Source of the DNA: Pseudonocardia autotrophica | GTDB taxonomy: Bacteria > Actinomycetota > Actinomycetes > Mycobacteriales > Pseudonocardiaceae | Length of the DNA stretch: 64,000 nucleotides | Assembly (NCBI RefSeq): GCF_003945385.1 | Contig: NZ_AP018920.1 | Coordinates: 1,488,001 to 1,552,000, forward strand | Direction: 5' to 3' | Shown: piece after piece, positions 25,798 to 35,269 of the stretch | Position numbering within the stretch: position 1 is the first letter of the stretch | Layout: each line of letters begins with the position of its first letter | Position numbers and translations under genes: made by a program | Notes under the pieces: generated by a model | What the model was told of the DNA's origin: nothing | What the model saw: only the letters and a program-made list of their open reading frames with translations | The model's database searches: none

Positions 25798-26814
25798 GTG
25801 GCCGACACCGCGGCGCGGATGCTGACCCTGCTCGGGCTGCTGCAGGCCAGGCCGGAGTGGACGGGGCGCGAGCTGGCGCAGCGGCTCGGGGTCGGCGAGC
25901 GCACCGTGCGCAACGACATCGCCCGGCTGCGCGGCCTCGACTACCCGGTGCACGCCGTCCGCGGCGCGGCCGGGCACTACCGGCTCGGGTCCGGTGCCCG
26001 GCTGCCGCCGCTGCAGCTCGACGACGCCGAGGCGGTCGCCGTCGCGATCGGGCTGCGGACCGTCGGCGAGAGCGGCGGGTTGCTGGGCGAGAGCGGCGGC
26101 CGGGCGCTGGCGAAGCTCGACCAGGTGCTGCCGGACCGGCTGCGCCGCCGGGTGGCGGCGATCCACGAGAGCACCGCGGCCGGCCCGCGCAACACCGACA
26201 CCGCCGATCCCGATCCGGAGGTCGATCCGGTGGCGCTGACTGCGCTGGCGTCGGCGATCCGGGATCACGAGCTCGTCCGGCTGGAGGTGCCGGGCGAGCA
26301 GTGGCCGATCACGGTCGAGCCGTACCGGCTGGTGGCCTGGCAGGGGCGCTGGTATCTGGTCGGGCGCCTGGACGCGAGCTGGCGGACCTGGCGGGTCGAT
26401 CTGGTGGGCCTGCGGGCGCCGACCGGGCGCCGGTTCGTCCCCGATCCGCTGCCCGGGGGTGACTACCCGGCGCTGGTGCTGCGGGAGGTCGCGTCGACCG
26501 GGTGGAAGGTGCACGTCCGGATCACCGTCGAGGCGCCCGCGGCGACCGTGCTCGCCCGGATCAATCCGGCCGTCGGCATGGTCGAGGAGCTCGACGGCGG
26601 GCGCTGCGTGCTGGTGACCGGCGCCGACAGCATCGAGACCGTCGCCGTCTACATCGGACTGTTGGACCTGGACTTCCGGGTGACCGAGCCCCCGGAGCTG
26701 GTCGATCGGCTCCGGGTGCTCGCGGCCCGCTACACGCGGGCGACCGGTCCCGTCCCACCCCCCGACGGTGGGACGGGACCGGAGCTCACGACGCCATGTC
26801 CAGACCGCCGTTGA
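25798..26814 (+). CDS. HTH-WYL transcriptional regulator
   Basis: The 338-residue protein has an N-terminal HTH of the HTH_11 type (MLTLLGLLQARPEWTGRELAQRLGVGERTVRNDIARLRGLDY), a WYL ligand domain (about 145-230; VEPYRLVAWQGRWYLVGRLDASWRTWRVDLV) and a WCX C-terminal extension. WYL regulators sense small molecules or nucleic acids. It is divergent from epoxide hydrolase 2. Its last 30 codons contain the terminator hairpin of the convergent phaB operon, and its end overlaps phaB by 29 bp. Confidence 0.88.
   Translation: MADTAARMLTLLGLLQARPEWTGRELAQRLGVGERTVRNDIARLRGLDYPVHAVRGAAGHYRLGSGARLPPLQLDDAEAVAVAIGLRTVGESGGLLGESGGRALAKLDQVLPDRLRRRVAAIHESTAAGPRNTDTADPDPEVDPVALTALASAIRDHELVRLEVPGEQWPITVEPYRLVAWQGRWYLVGRLDASWRTWRVDLVGLRAPTGRRFVPDPLPGGDYPALVLREVASTGWKVHVRITVEAPAATVLARINPAVGMVEELDGGRCVLVTGADSIETVAVYIGLLDLDFRVTEPPELVDRLRVLAARYTRATGPVPPPDGGTGPELTTPCPDRR
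26744..26782. terminator. Terminator embedded in the 3' coding end of the WYL gene
   Basis: A perfect 16-bp inverted repeat (26744-26759 and 26767-26782) with a 7-base loop ends 3 bp past the stop codon of phaB on the minus strand. It therefore terminates the synthase-carboxylase-reductase operon, but it lies wholly inside the coding sequence of the convergent WYL regulator. Confidence 0.78.
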
Positions 26815-27553
26815 CGCTGATCACCGAGCCGGTGACGTACCCGGCGCGGTCGTCGACCAGGAACTGGACGGCGCGGGCGATCTCGTCGGCCTGGCCGAGC
26901 CGGCCGACCGGGACCTTCGCGATGATCTTCTCCAGCGCCTTCTCCGGCACCGCGGCGACCATCTCGGTCTCGATGAAGCCCGGCGCCACGCAGTTCACCG
27001 TGACGCCCTTGCGCGCGACCTCCTGGGCGAGCGACTTCGAGAAGCCGATCAGGCCGGCCTTCGACGACGCGTAGTTCGCCTGGCCGATCGAGCCGGTCTG
27101 GCCGATCACCGACGAGATGTTCACGATCCGGCCGAACTCGTTGCCGGTCATGTGCTCCAGCACGGCCTTGGCCATGTAGAAGGCGCCGGAGAGGTTGATC
27201 CGCAGCACCGCGTGCCAGTCGTCGACGGTCAGCTTGCGGACGGTCTTGTCGACGGTGATGCCGGCGTTGTTGACCAGGTAGTCGATCCGGCCCTTCTGCT
27301 CGATCACCTCGGCGACCACGCGGGAGCAGTCGTCGGGCTCGCCGACGTTGCCCTGGTGCACCGAGACCGAGGCGCCCTCGGCGCCGAGCTTCTCCTTCAG
27401 TTCCTCGGCGGCCTTGGAGTTCGAGGAGTATCCGGCGGCGACGTGCACGCCCTGCCGGGCCAGCGCGGTGGTGATCGCCGCGCCGATGCCGCGGGCACCC
27501 CCGGTGACGATGGCGACGCGCTGGTCCGGGTGGGTGTCGGAAACTGCGGTCAT
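26786..27553 (-). CDS. phaB: Acetoacetyl-CoA reductase/3-oxoacyl reductase (PhaB/FabG-type SDR)
   Basis: The 255-residue SDR has the NADPH loop VAIVTGGARGIGAAITTALA, NNAGIT, and the catalytic Ser-Tyr-Lys set in IVNISSVIGQTGSIGQANYASSKAG. The PhaB/FabG-like end VTGSVISVNGGLDM is present. PhaB reduces acetoacetyl-CoA to (R)-3-hydroxybutyryl-CoA; a FabG role on other 3-ketoacyl thioesters is the alternative. The ATG follows AGGAGG and overlaps the stop of the giant carboxylase gene (ATGA). It is the last gene of a three-gene operon. Confidence 0.86.
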   Translation of the reverse strand: MTAVSDTHPDQRVAIVTGGARGIGAAITTALARQGVHVAAGYSSNSKAAEELKEKLGAEGASVSVHQGNVGEPDDCSRVVAEVIEQKGRIDYLVNNAGITVDKTVRKLTVDDWHAVLRINLSGAFYMAKAVLEHMTGNEFGRIVNISSVIGQTGSIGQANYASSKAGLIGFSKSLAQEVARKGVTVNCVAPGFIETEMVAAVPEKALEKIIAKVPVGRLGQADEIARAVQFLVDDRAGYVTGSVISVNGGLDMAS

Positions 27554-30500
27554 TCCGTTCCTCCTGTGGTTCCGCCGGCGGCGGATTCGAGAGTGCGCTT
27601 CATGCCCCGCTGTACGGCGTCGGCCAGGTAGGGACGCAGCTGGTCCGGGGTGACGATCCGGTGCACCGAGCCGACGCTCTGCGCCCGCTCGATCGAGTGC
27701 TCGGTGTCGAACTCGTCCGCGACCTGGCCGAGCTTCTCCGAGCGGACGTCCGGCCGGAGGGTGGCGAGCTCGCCGCGCAACCGGGCTGCGCCCGCCTCGT
27801 CCCCGGCCTCGGTCGCCTCGGCGATCCGGGCCTCCAGGCCGGTGATCCGTTCGTCCTTCGCGGTCCGGTCGTTGACCTCGCCGGCGAAGACGACGGCGGC
27901 GGCGGGCGCGCCGCCCAGCACGGAGGCGTAGGAGCCGGTGATCGCGGCGACCTCCATGTTGTCGTTCAGCGTTCCGGAGAACACCACGAACGCCCCGCCG
28001 TGGTAGCGGGAGACGACGCAGAACACGATCGGGCCGTCGAAGTTGACGATGGCCCGGCCGATCTCGGCGCCGTTCTCCAGCTGCAGCCCGCGCAGCGACT
28101 CCGGCGAGCCGTCGAACCCGGACAGGTTCGCCAGCACGACCAGCGGCCGGTTGCCCGACGCGGCGTTGATGGCCCGCGCACACTTGCGCGAGGACCGCGG
28201 GAACAGCGTGCCCGCGGTGAACTGCGTCGGGCCGTCGACCGGGCTCGGGCCGCGCCGCGGCAGCGGCCGCGACTCGATGCCGATCATCGCGATCGGCTGC
28301 CCGCCGAGGTGCGCGTCGAGCGCGACGACCGACTCGGCGTCGTGCATGTCGGCCCACCGCTCGGACGTCGGGTGATCGGCGTCGGCGACGCCGCGCAGCA
28401 CCGACCGGATGTCGAACGGCTTCTTGCGTTCCCGGTTCGTCTCCGGCGCCCAGATCTCGCCGAGCGTGCCGAACTCGCAGTTCGGCCCGGCGTGCGGTGC
28501 GGTCGTGACGTCCCGGGAGACCGGGTCGGTGGTCGGCGCCGGCCGCGGGAACCGCTCGCCGGGCAGCGACCAGGTGTGCGCGTAGTGCGCCAGCAGCACG
28601 CCGACCGCGCCGGACAGGTCCGGTGCCCAGTACTGCGCCTGGCCGTTCGGGCCCATGATCCGGTCGTAGCCGCCGATGCCGAAGTTGTCCTCGGCGGAGA
28701 CGCCGCCGGAGAAGTCCAGCGAGTGCTTGCCGGTCAGCACCATCGCCGAGTCCGGCGTCATCACCAGGATGCCCCTGGTGTGCATCAGCATCGTCGCCTC
28801 GGCGTTCCAGTAGGGCTGGGCGCCGACGTTGATGCCGGTGACGACGACGTTCAGCTCGCCGCCGTCCTGGGTGAACTCGATGATCCCGCGCAGCACCCGG
28901 GAGATCCAGTCCATGTTCTCGGTGCCCGACTCCATCGCGATCTTCGCGCCGGCCGAGACGGCGAACCACTCGATCGGCACGTCCAGCTGCTGAGCCAGCT
29001 CGATCGCGGCGAGTACCCGGCGGCACTCCGGCTCGGCAATCGCGCCGAGCGCCCGGGTCGGGTCACCGAGCAGTACCACCCGCCGGATGCCCTCGGGGTA
29101 GCGCCGGGTCGGCACCGTGACGACGCCCAGCACCAGGTTGGCGGTGTTGCCGCCGGGGGCCCGGTCGACCGGGTGCGGGGTCCCGGCGTCGTCCAGGTCG
29201 TACTCCTGCCAGCTGCCCGGCCCGGCGTCGATCGGGGCGGTCAGCAGCGGGACGATCTCGTAGGGGTAGACGGCGCCGCGGCGGCGCGCCTTGAGCACCT
29301 TCTGGTCGTAGGAGTCCAGCTCGCGCATCGGCTCGGTCGGCGGCTGGTCCAGCCGGACGGTGAGCCCGGCGCCGGGCGGCCGCGACATCCGCAGCAGCAT
29401 CGACCGCGGGCCGCCCTGGCCACCGGTGACGGCCGTGTCGCCGCTGCGGAACTCGACCAGGACCTGCTCCAGGCCCAGGTTCGCGGTGCGCGGGGCGAGC
29501 TTGCGCACCACCGAGTCCAGCTCGGCCAGTGGCACGTCCACCTCCGGCCAGACGTAGAGCTGGATCCGGTTCCATGATGTGCGGGCCAGCGTCCGGTCCC
29601 CGGCGCGCGCGCTGCGCAGCGAGTTGATGCAGGCGTCGAGGGCGCGCTCGAACTGAGGCAGCGAGCGGATCCGCCCGGTCTCGTCGTCGCGCAGCACGGT
29701 GAGTTCGCGGACGTCGGCCATCGCGACCAGCCGGTCGTCGGCGGTGACGTTGCGGCCGACCGCCCGGAACAGGTGCACGTCGGTGGCGGCGGGCAGCCGG
29801 GTCAGCTCGAAGTCGCGGAAGCGCCACAGCCGCAGCCGGTCGGCGACCAGCGGGTGCATGCCGCGCAGCGTGCGGTCCTCGACGAGATCGCCGTTCTCGT
29901 CCGGCCGGAAGGTGAACCAGGTGGGCGGCTCGGCGGCGTCGGCGTCGGCGCTCGGGTTCGGCCGCACCGCGACCGCCACCCGGTGCAGCGCGCCGGGCAC
30001 CCGGCCGAGCGCCGCCCGGACCCGCTCGGCGCGGGCGTCCGGGTCGCCTCCGTCGTCGGCCTTGGTGGAGGTGACGTAGAGATCGACCAGCGCGGTGCGG
30101 CCGCTGCCCAGCTCGCCGACCCGGCGGCGCAGCTCCTCGGCGGTCGCCAGCGCGCCCTGCGGGTCGTTGTTGTCGATCACTGTGGCGAACAGCGTGCGGT
30201 CGTTGCCCAGGTGCTGGTAGCGCGCGGTGAGCAGCGGCCGGCCGGCGTGCTCGGCGAGCTCCAGCTCGCGCAGCGGCCGGACCCGGTAGTAGCGGCGGGT
30301 CATGACCTCCAGCAGCACCGCGTCGTGCCGGTCGCCGAAGACGCCGAGGATGGGCTCCGAGGAGCCGACCAGCGCGTCGATCCGGCGGTTGCGGTCGGCG
30401 GCCTCCGGGTCCGCCGCGAGCACGTCCAGGCTCTCCCGGACCTCGCTCAGCACCCGGCCGCGCTCGGCGGCGACCACCGGCGCGTCGAACGCGCGGTAGC

Positions 30501-33210
30501 GGACCAGGCGGGCGGTGTCGCCGACGACCGGATGCCGTAGCTGGGTGGCGACGACGACCTCGTCGAGCGTGCGCAGGTACTCCTCGCGGGCCGAGGCGGA
30601 CAGCCCGGCGACCGACTCCGGGTGCTGCAGCCGCCAGTTCAGCAGGTTCAGCACGACCGGCACCTGCTGCGGGGCGCGGCGGTGGGCCAGGAACATCCGG
30701 TAGAGCGCCGGGCCGAGCTCGGGATCGGCGGAGATGTCGGTGACGCCGTAGTGCGTCAGCGCCCGGCGCAGCTTGGCCTGGAACGACTCCGGCAGGCCCT
30801 CGTCGTCGGGGTTGCGGCTGCGCAGGTACGCGTAGAGGTACTCCTGCGGGTTCCGCTCGGTCTCGCCGGTCTCGTCGTCGGTCTCGGAGCGGTTGCGCGA
30901 CAGCGCGCACAGGTCGGCGAAGATCTTCAGCACGGTGGTCTCGCCTGCGAGCACCGCCGGGTCGTCGGCCGGGAGGCCGTCCCGTGCGGCGGCGAGCCTG
31001 CGCAGCTGCGGGCGGGCCTGGCCCTCGTCGACGTCGAAGCCGAGCACCTGGAACCGGAGCGCGGACAGCGCGTCCGCGGCGGTCGGGGCCGGGTCGCCGG
31101 AGTCACCGGCGGTGCCGAACGCGGCGAACCCCACCCGGTCCCCGGTGGCGGCGACGGCGCCGGAGTCGGCGTCGGCCAGCGGCTCCAGCCGGAGCAGCTT
31201 CGTGCCGCCGTCGACCTGGGTGTTCGCCGGCACGAGCAGCTCGGCGACGACGCCGTCGAACGGCGCCCGCAGCGAGGTCTCCAGCTTCATCGACTCGACG
31301 ATCGCGAGCGTGTCGCCCTCGGCGACGGTGTCGCCCGCAGAGACCGGCAGCGCCACCACCATCGCCGGGGCCGGGGCGCGCACGATGCCCGCCTCGCCGC
31401 CGGAGATGCGGTGCACGGCGCCGTCGACCTCGACCAGGTAGTCCGACTCCTGGGCGACCGAGAGCACCGTCCAGCTCTGCTCACCGACGGTGAGCCGGCG
31501 CTCGTAGGTGCCGTTGCGCTCGACGTCGACGTCGACGGTCTGTGTCGAGGAGCCGCCTCCGGCGGTGGGTACGTCGAGCTCGACCCGGTAGCGGCCCGCC
31601 CGGGTCCGGGCGACCCTCAGCTTGTAGGACTGCCCGGCCGCGGTGACGTCGGTCTGGTGCCAGGTCTCGTAGCCGACCTCCGGCCGGCCGGCCTCGGCGG
31701 AACGGAACAGCCGGTCCTGCTGGCGGGCGACGTGCCCGTCGTGCGACTGGATCGCGGTGGCCAGCAGCGCCACGTCGAGCCGGCGCGGCGGGGTGTACCC
31801 GGCCGCCATCATGGCGTCCAGCCAGGTGGTCTCGACATCGCCGGAGCGCAGCTCGTCGCGGTCGAGCAGGTCGAGCAGGAACGCCTTGTTGGTGGAGCCG
31901 CCGTCGATCACCGCGGAGGTCTGGCGCAGCGCCCGGGACAGCCGGGCACGGGCCTCGTCGCGGTCCCGGCCCCAGGCGATCACCTTGGCGATCATGGAGT
32001 CGAACTGCGGCGGGATGACGTCACCCGCGGCGACGCCGGTGTCGACCCGGATGCCCGGCCCGCTCGGCAGGGCGAGGTGCTCGATCCGTCCGGGGGCGGG
32101 TGCGAACTCGCGCTCCGGGTCCTCGGCGGTGAGCCGGGCCTCGATCGCCCAGCCCTGCCCGGCCGGCGATCCGCCGCCGTTCCTCCCCGGGCCACCGGCG
32201 GCGTCGGCCAGTGTGCCGCCCGCCGCGATGTGCAGCTGGAGCTTGACGATGTCGACGCCGGTGCACGCCTCGGTGACCGGGTGCTCGACCTGCAGCCGGG
32301 TGTTGACCTCGAGGAACGAGAGCAGCTTCTCCTCGGGCTGGTAGAGGAACTCGACGGTGCCCGCGTTGACGTAGCCCGCGGCCCGCACCAGGTCGGCGGC
32401 GGAGTCGCGGAGCAGCTGGTCCTGCTCGGCGTCGAGCGCGGTGGAGGCGGACTCCTCGATCGCCTTCTGGTTGCGTCGCTGCACCGAGCAGTCACGCACG
32501 CCGAGCGTCCACACGTCGCCGCCCGCGTCCGCGACGACCTGCACCTCGACGTGCCGGCCACCGGCGACCGCCCGCTCCATGAACACGGTGGCGTCTCCCG
32601 CGGTCCGCGCCGCCTCGGACGCCGCCCGCTCGAAGGCCTCGTCGAGCTGCTCGGGCCCCGCGACGAACCGGATGCCGCGGCCGCCGCCACCCGCGGTCGC
32701 CTTCACCATCAGCGGGTAGCCGATGGCGTCGCCCGCCTTGCGCGCCGCCTCGATGTCGGCCACCGGGCCGCCCGACCACGGTGCCATCGGGACGCCCACC
32801 GACTCGGCGAGCTGCTTCGACGCGATCTTGTCGCCGAGCCGGCGCATCACCTCCGCCGACGGGCCGACGAAAGTGATCCCGAGCCGCTCGCACAGCTCGG
32901 CGAACTCGGCCTTCTCCGACACGAAGCCCCAGCCGGGCCAGACCGCGTCGGCCCGGGACACGCGCAGCGCGCGCTCCAGCTCGTCGTGGTCGAGGTAGGG
33001 GCTCGCGCCCATGTGGTCGGGGTCGTCCGGTCCGATGAGGACGGCCTCGTCGGCCTCCCGGACGTACATCGACCGGCGATCGACGGCGGTGTAGAGGGCG
33101 ATGGTGCGCAGGCGCCGGGCCGGCGCGTTCTGGGCGTTCCACTCCCGGACGGCGTTGATCAGTCGCATGGCGGGCTCGCCGCGGTTGACGATGGCGATGC
33201 GCGAGAACAT
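27550..33210 (-). CDS. Single-chain multidomain acyl-CoA carboxylase with eukaryote-like ACC order
   Basis: The 1,886-residue protein carries all acyl-CoA carboxylase activities. The biotin carboxylase (about 1-450) has the ATP-grasp loop VKATAGGGGRGI (169-180) and LEVNTRLQVEHPVTE (300-314). A biotinyl domain follows (about 605-677), with the biotinylated Lys642 in IVESMKLETS. Next is a central region of roughly 600 residues that resembles the central part of eukaryotic ACC (RGMHPLVADRLRLWRFRDF, WNRIQLYVWPEVDVPL). The carboxyltransferase (about 1300-1886) has NLSGFDGSPESLRGLQLENG and SRYHGGAFVVFSG. The ATG at 33210 is chosen by homology; the AGGAG is 13 bases away, and an in-frame GTG at 33222 exists. 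The likely product is malonyl-CoA or a longer carboxyacyl-CoA. Confidence 0.9.
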   Translation of the reverse strand: MFSRIAIVNRGEPAMRLINAVREWNAQNAPARRLRTIALYTAVDRRSMYVREADEAVLIGPDDPDHMGASPYLDHDELERALRVSRADAVWPGWGFVSEKAEFAELCERLGITFVGPSAEVMRRLGDKIASKQLAESVGVPMAPWSGGPVADIEAARKAGDAIGYPLMVKATAGGGGRGIRFVAGPEQLDEAFERAASEAARTAGDATVFMERAVAGGRHVEVQVVADAGGDVWTLGVRDCSVQRRNQKAIEESASTALDAEQDQLLRDSAADLVRAAGYVNAGTVEFLYQPEEKLLSFLEVNTRLQVEHPVTEACTGVDIVKLQLHIAAGGTLADAAGGPGRNGGGSPAGQGWAIEARLTAEDPEREFAPAPGRIEHLALPSGPGIRVDTGVAAGDVIPPQFDSMIAKVIAWGRDRDEARARLSRALRQTSAVIDGGSTNKAFLLDLLDRDELRSGDVETTWLDAMMAAGYTPPRRLDVALLATAIQSHDGHVARQQDRLFRSAEAGRPEVGYETWHQTDVTAAGQSYKLRVARTRAGRYRVELDVPTAGGGSSTQTVDVDVERNGTYERRLTVGEQSWTVLSVAQESDYLVEVDGAVHRISGGEAGIVRAPAPAMVVALPVSAGDTVAEGDTLAIVESMKLETSLRAPFDGVVAELLVPANTQVDGGTKLLRLEPLADADSGAVAATGDRVGFAAFGTAGDSGDPAPTAADALSALRFQVLGFDVDEGQARPQLRRLAAARDGLPADDPAVLAGETTVLKIFADLCALSRNRSETDDETGETERNPQEYLYAYLRSRNPDDEGLPESFQAKLRRALTHYGVTDISADPELGPALYRMFLAHRRAPQQVPVVLNLLNWRLQHPESVAGLSASAREEYLRTLDEVVVATQLRHPVVGDTARLVRYRAFDAPVVAAERGRVLSEVRESLDVLAADPEAADRNRRIDALVGSSEPILGVFGDRHDAVLLEVMTRRYYRVRPLRELELAEHAGRPLLTARYQHLGNDRTLFATVIDNNDPQGALATAEELRRRVGELGSGRTALVDLYVTSTKADDGGDPDARAERVRAALGRVPGALHRVAVAVRPNPSADADAAEPPTWFTFRPDENGDLVEDRTLRGMHPLVADRLRLWRFRDFELTRLPAATDVHLFRAVGRNVTADDRLVAMADVRELTVLRDDETGRIRSLPQFERALDACINSLRSARAGDRTLARTSWNRIQLYVWPEVDVPLAELDSVVRKLAPRTANLGLEQVLVEFRSGDTAVTGGQGGPRSMLLRMSRPPGAGLTVRLDQPPTEPMRELDSYDQKVLKARRRGAVYPYEIVPLLTAPIDAGPGSWQEYDLDDAGTPHPVDRAPGGNTANLVLGVVTVPTRRYPEGIRRVVLLGDPTRALGAIAEPECRRVLAAIELAQQLDVPIEWFAVSAGAKIAMESGTENMDWISRVLRGIIEFTQDGGELNVVVTGINVGAQPYWNAEATMLMHTRGILVMTPDSAMVLTGKHSLDFSGGVSAEDNFGIGGYDRIMGPNGQAQYWAPDLSGAVGVLLAHYAHTWSLPGERFPRPAPTTDPVSRDVTTAPHAGPNCEFGTLGEIWAPETNRERKKPFDIRSVLRGVADADHPTSERWADMHDAESVVALDAHLGGQPIAMIGIESRPLPRRGPSPVDGPTQFTAGTLFPRSSRKCARAINAASGNRPLVVLANLSGFDGSPESLRGLQLENGAEIGRAIVNFDGPIVFCVVSRYHGGAFVVFSGTLNDNMEVAAITGSYASVLGGAPAAAVVFAGEVNDRTAKDERITGLEARIAEATEAGDEAGAARLRGELATLRPDVRSEKLGQVADEFDTEHSIERAQSVGSVHRIVTPDQLRPYLADAVQRGMKRTLESAAGGTTGGTE

Positions 33211-33316
33211 GGCGGGTTTCACTGCTCCTGAGGTGTGCACGGCGGCGGCGTTGGCTGGGTGGCGGGGACGGATGCGGGGATCGCCCGTCCGTCCTACCGG
33301 TCCGGACCCATCCTCG

Positions 33317-35269
33317 TCACTCGCCGAACGCGATGCGAACGTCGTCGGACGTCGGCGCGGTGGTCCCGGAGACCTGGCCCTGCGCACCGGCCGGGTCGAG
33401 GAACACCTCCGGGGCCATCACGGCCGGATCGACCTCCAGCACCGCGTAGCCGCCGACCGCGCCGGCGCCGAAGCCGGGCGCGAACACCCGGGTGCGGCCG
33501 GACACCGCCCCGTCGGCGACCGCGTCGAACATGGCGATCGGGATGGACGCCGCGGAGACGTTGCCCATCGACTCGATGTTGAAGTACAGCTGACCGGCCG
33601 AGAGCCCGGCCTTGGCCGCGAGCTGCAGGATCATCGTCTTGTTCGCCTGGTGCGGCACGATCAGGTCGATCGCGTCGAGCATCGAGCCGGTTCCGCCGGG
33701 GCCGGTCTCGTCGGAGAGCTCGGCGATCATCTGCGCCAGGTAGCGGGAGACGAGCGCCTTCACCTCGGGGCCGTAGACGGTGATGTCGTTGTCGAACTCC
33801 GGGTTCGGCCAGATGATCGAGTTGACCTCGGACGCCGGGCCGGACGCGTAGGTCTGCAGCAGGTCGATGTCGCCCGGCTCGCCGTCGGGGGCCGGGGCGA
33901 CCACCATCGCGGCCGCGCCGTCGCCGAAGATCATCCTGGAGGTGCGGACGTTGCCGATCTTGTCGGAGAACTTCTCGACGCACACCAGCAGTACCGGCCG
34001 CTGGACCTCCTGGAGCTGCCGGACGGCCTCGGACAGGCCGTAGGGCAGCCCGGCGCAGGCCGCGATGATGTCCGCCGAGCAGTGCGTCTGGAGCAGGCCC
34101 AGCTCGCCGGACAGCCAGGTCGACAGCGACGGGATCAACCGCTCGCTGGTGCAGGTCGCGACCAGCACCGCGCCGATCTCCTCGCGCCGGCGGCCGGAGT
34201 GCTCCAGTGCGCGGACGGCCGCCGACCAGGCCAGGTCCTCGATGTCCAGCTCGGTGTAGCGGCGCTGGTCGATGCCGGTCTTGGCGGAGATCTCATCGGC
34301 GCTCATCGGCGACCAGGAGAACGAGGTGTTCCGCACGACGTCGGTGTTGGAGCAGACGTGCTCACCCCGCACGACGGCCAGTGCCTCCACCTTCGGCTGC
34401 ACCCGGAACGCCTCGCGGACCCGGACCGGGGGCAGCGGGGACTCCGGGGCGACCGGCTCGGAGCGGGTCGCGAGCCGGCCGCGGCGGGTCGGGCGGGCGC
34501 CGGTGGCACGGTCCAGGAAGGCTTCGACGTCGCGGTTGCGCGGATGGAACGCGACGACGTGGTCGTCGTCGCCGATCCGGTCGGCGGTGCGCAGCTCGGT
34601 GGCGGCCCGGTCCCAGGGGTACTGGTTGTGCAGCGCCATCGCCCAGCGGGTCAGCGCCTCGAGCTCGGGCACCTCGGCGTGCGCGTCGAGGATCTGGTTG
34701 AACGAGAAGACCGGGTAGTCCGGGTCGTGCTGCGGCACGACGAACGTCATCGCGCCCGGGGTGGCGAGGAACTCCTCGACGGTCGGCTTCACCGCGGGCA
34801 GCTCGGTGGCGTGGTGGCGCCGGTGGCCGAAGACGTCGAAGAGCAGATCGAAGATCCCCTGCTCGGCCTCGTCGTCCCAGGTCGCGGGCAGCGTCTGGAA
34901 GGCCTCGCGGACGGCGCGGACCTTCTTGTCACCGTCCTCCCAGGGGGTGAGCACCGGCAGGAAGACGTCGGAGCGGTGCCGGGGCAGGTCCCGCCAGCGG
35001 GTCGGCCGCTTCTCGAACATCGTCATCGAGAAGCGGTTGACCCAGAAGAGGTTCTGGCTCATGTCCCGCAGCAGTGCGAAGCGGCTCTCGTACACGCCGG
35101 CGGTGATGCGCTCGAGAATCTCGGTCCCGGTCGGGGCCTTGGCCTCGAAATCGCGGCCGACGATTGCCGTGAATTGGTCGAGATCATCGATGACCGAGAA
35201 ATCGAGTTCGGCGAGAAAATTGGCTGGAAAGACCAAACGGTCGTGGTTGTTGACCACGAAAGGCTTCAT
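33317..35269 (-). CDS. KASIII-type ketoacyl synthase with a novel N-terminal domain
   Basis: The 650-residue protein ends in a complete ketoacyl synthase III fold (about 293-620). The triad is Cys405 (ADIIAACAGLPYG), His540 (LIVPHQANKTM) and Asn570 (NIESMGNVSAASIP), with FabH-like spacing. The first 290 residues do not resemble any family I recognise. They are soluble, acidic and aromatic-rich (QNLFWVNRF, HNQYPWDRA). FabH is about 330 residues, so the protein is a fusion or an extended subfamily. AGGAGG lies 6 bases before the ATG. It leads an operon with the giant carboxylase (106-bp gap) and phaB. It could condense acyl-CoA with malonyl-CoA, as NphT7 does. Confidence 0.82.
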   Translation of the reverse strand: MKPFVVNNHDRLVFPANFLAELDFSVIDDLDQFTAIVGRDFEAKAPTGTEILERITAGVYESRFALLRDMSQNLFWVNRFSMTMFEKRPTRWRDLPRHRSDVFLPVLTPWEDGDKKVRAVREAFQTLPATWDDEAEQGIFDLLFDVFGHRRHHATELPAVKPTVEEFLATPGAMTFVVPQHDPDYPVFSFNQILDAHAEVPELEALTRWAMALHNQYPWDRAATELRTADRIGDDDHVVAFHPRNRDVEAFLDRATGARPTRRGRLATRSEPVAPESPLPPVRVREAFRVQPKVEALAVVRGEHVCSNTDVVRNTSFSWSPMSADEISAKTGIDQRRYTELDIEDLAWSAAVRALEHSGRRREEIGAVLVATCTSERLIPSLSTWLSGELGLLQTHCSADIIAACAGLPYGLSEAVRQLQEVQRPVLLVCVEKFSDKIGNVRTSRMIFGDGAAAMVVAPAPDGEPGDIDLLQTYASGPASEVNSIIWPNPEFDNDITVYGPEVKALVSRYLAQMIAELSDETGPGGTGSMLDAIDLIVPHQANKTMILQLAAKAGLSAGQLYFNIESMGNVSAASIPIAMFDAVADGAVSGRTRVFAPGFGAGAVGGYAVLEVDPAVMAPEVFLDPAGAQGQVSGTTAPTSDDVRIAFGE

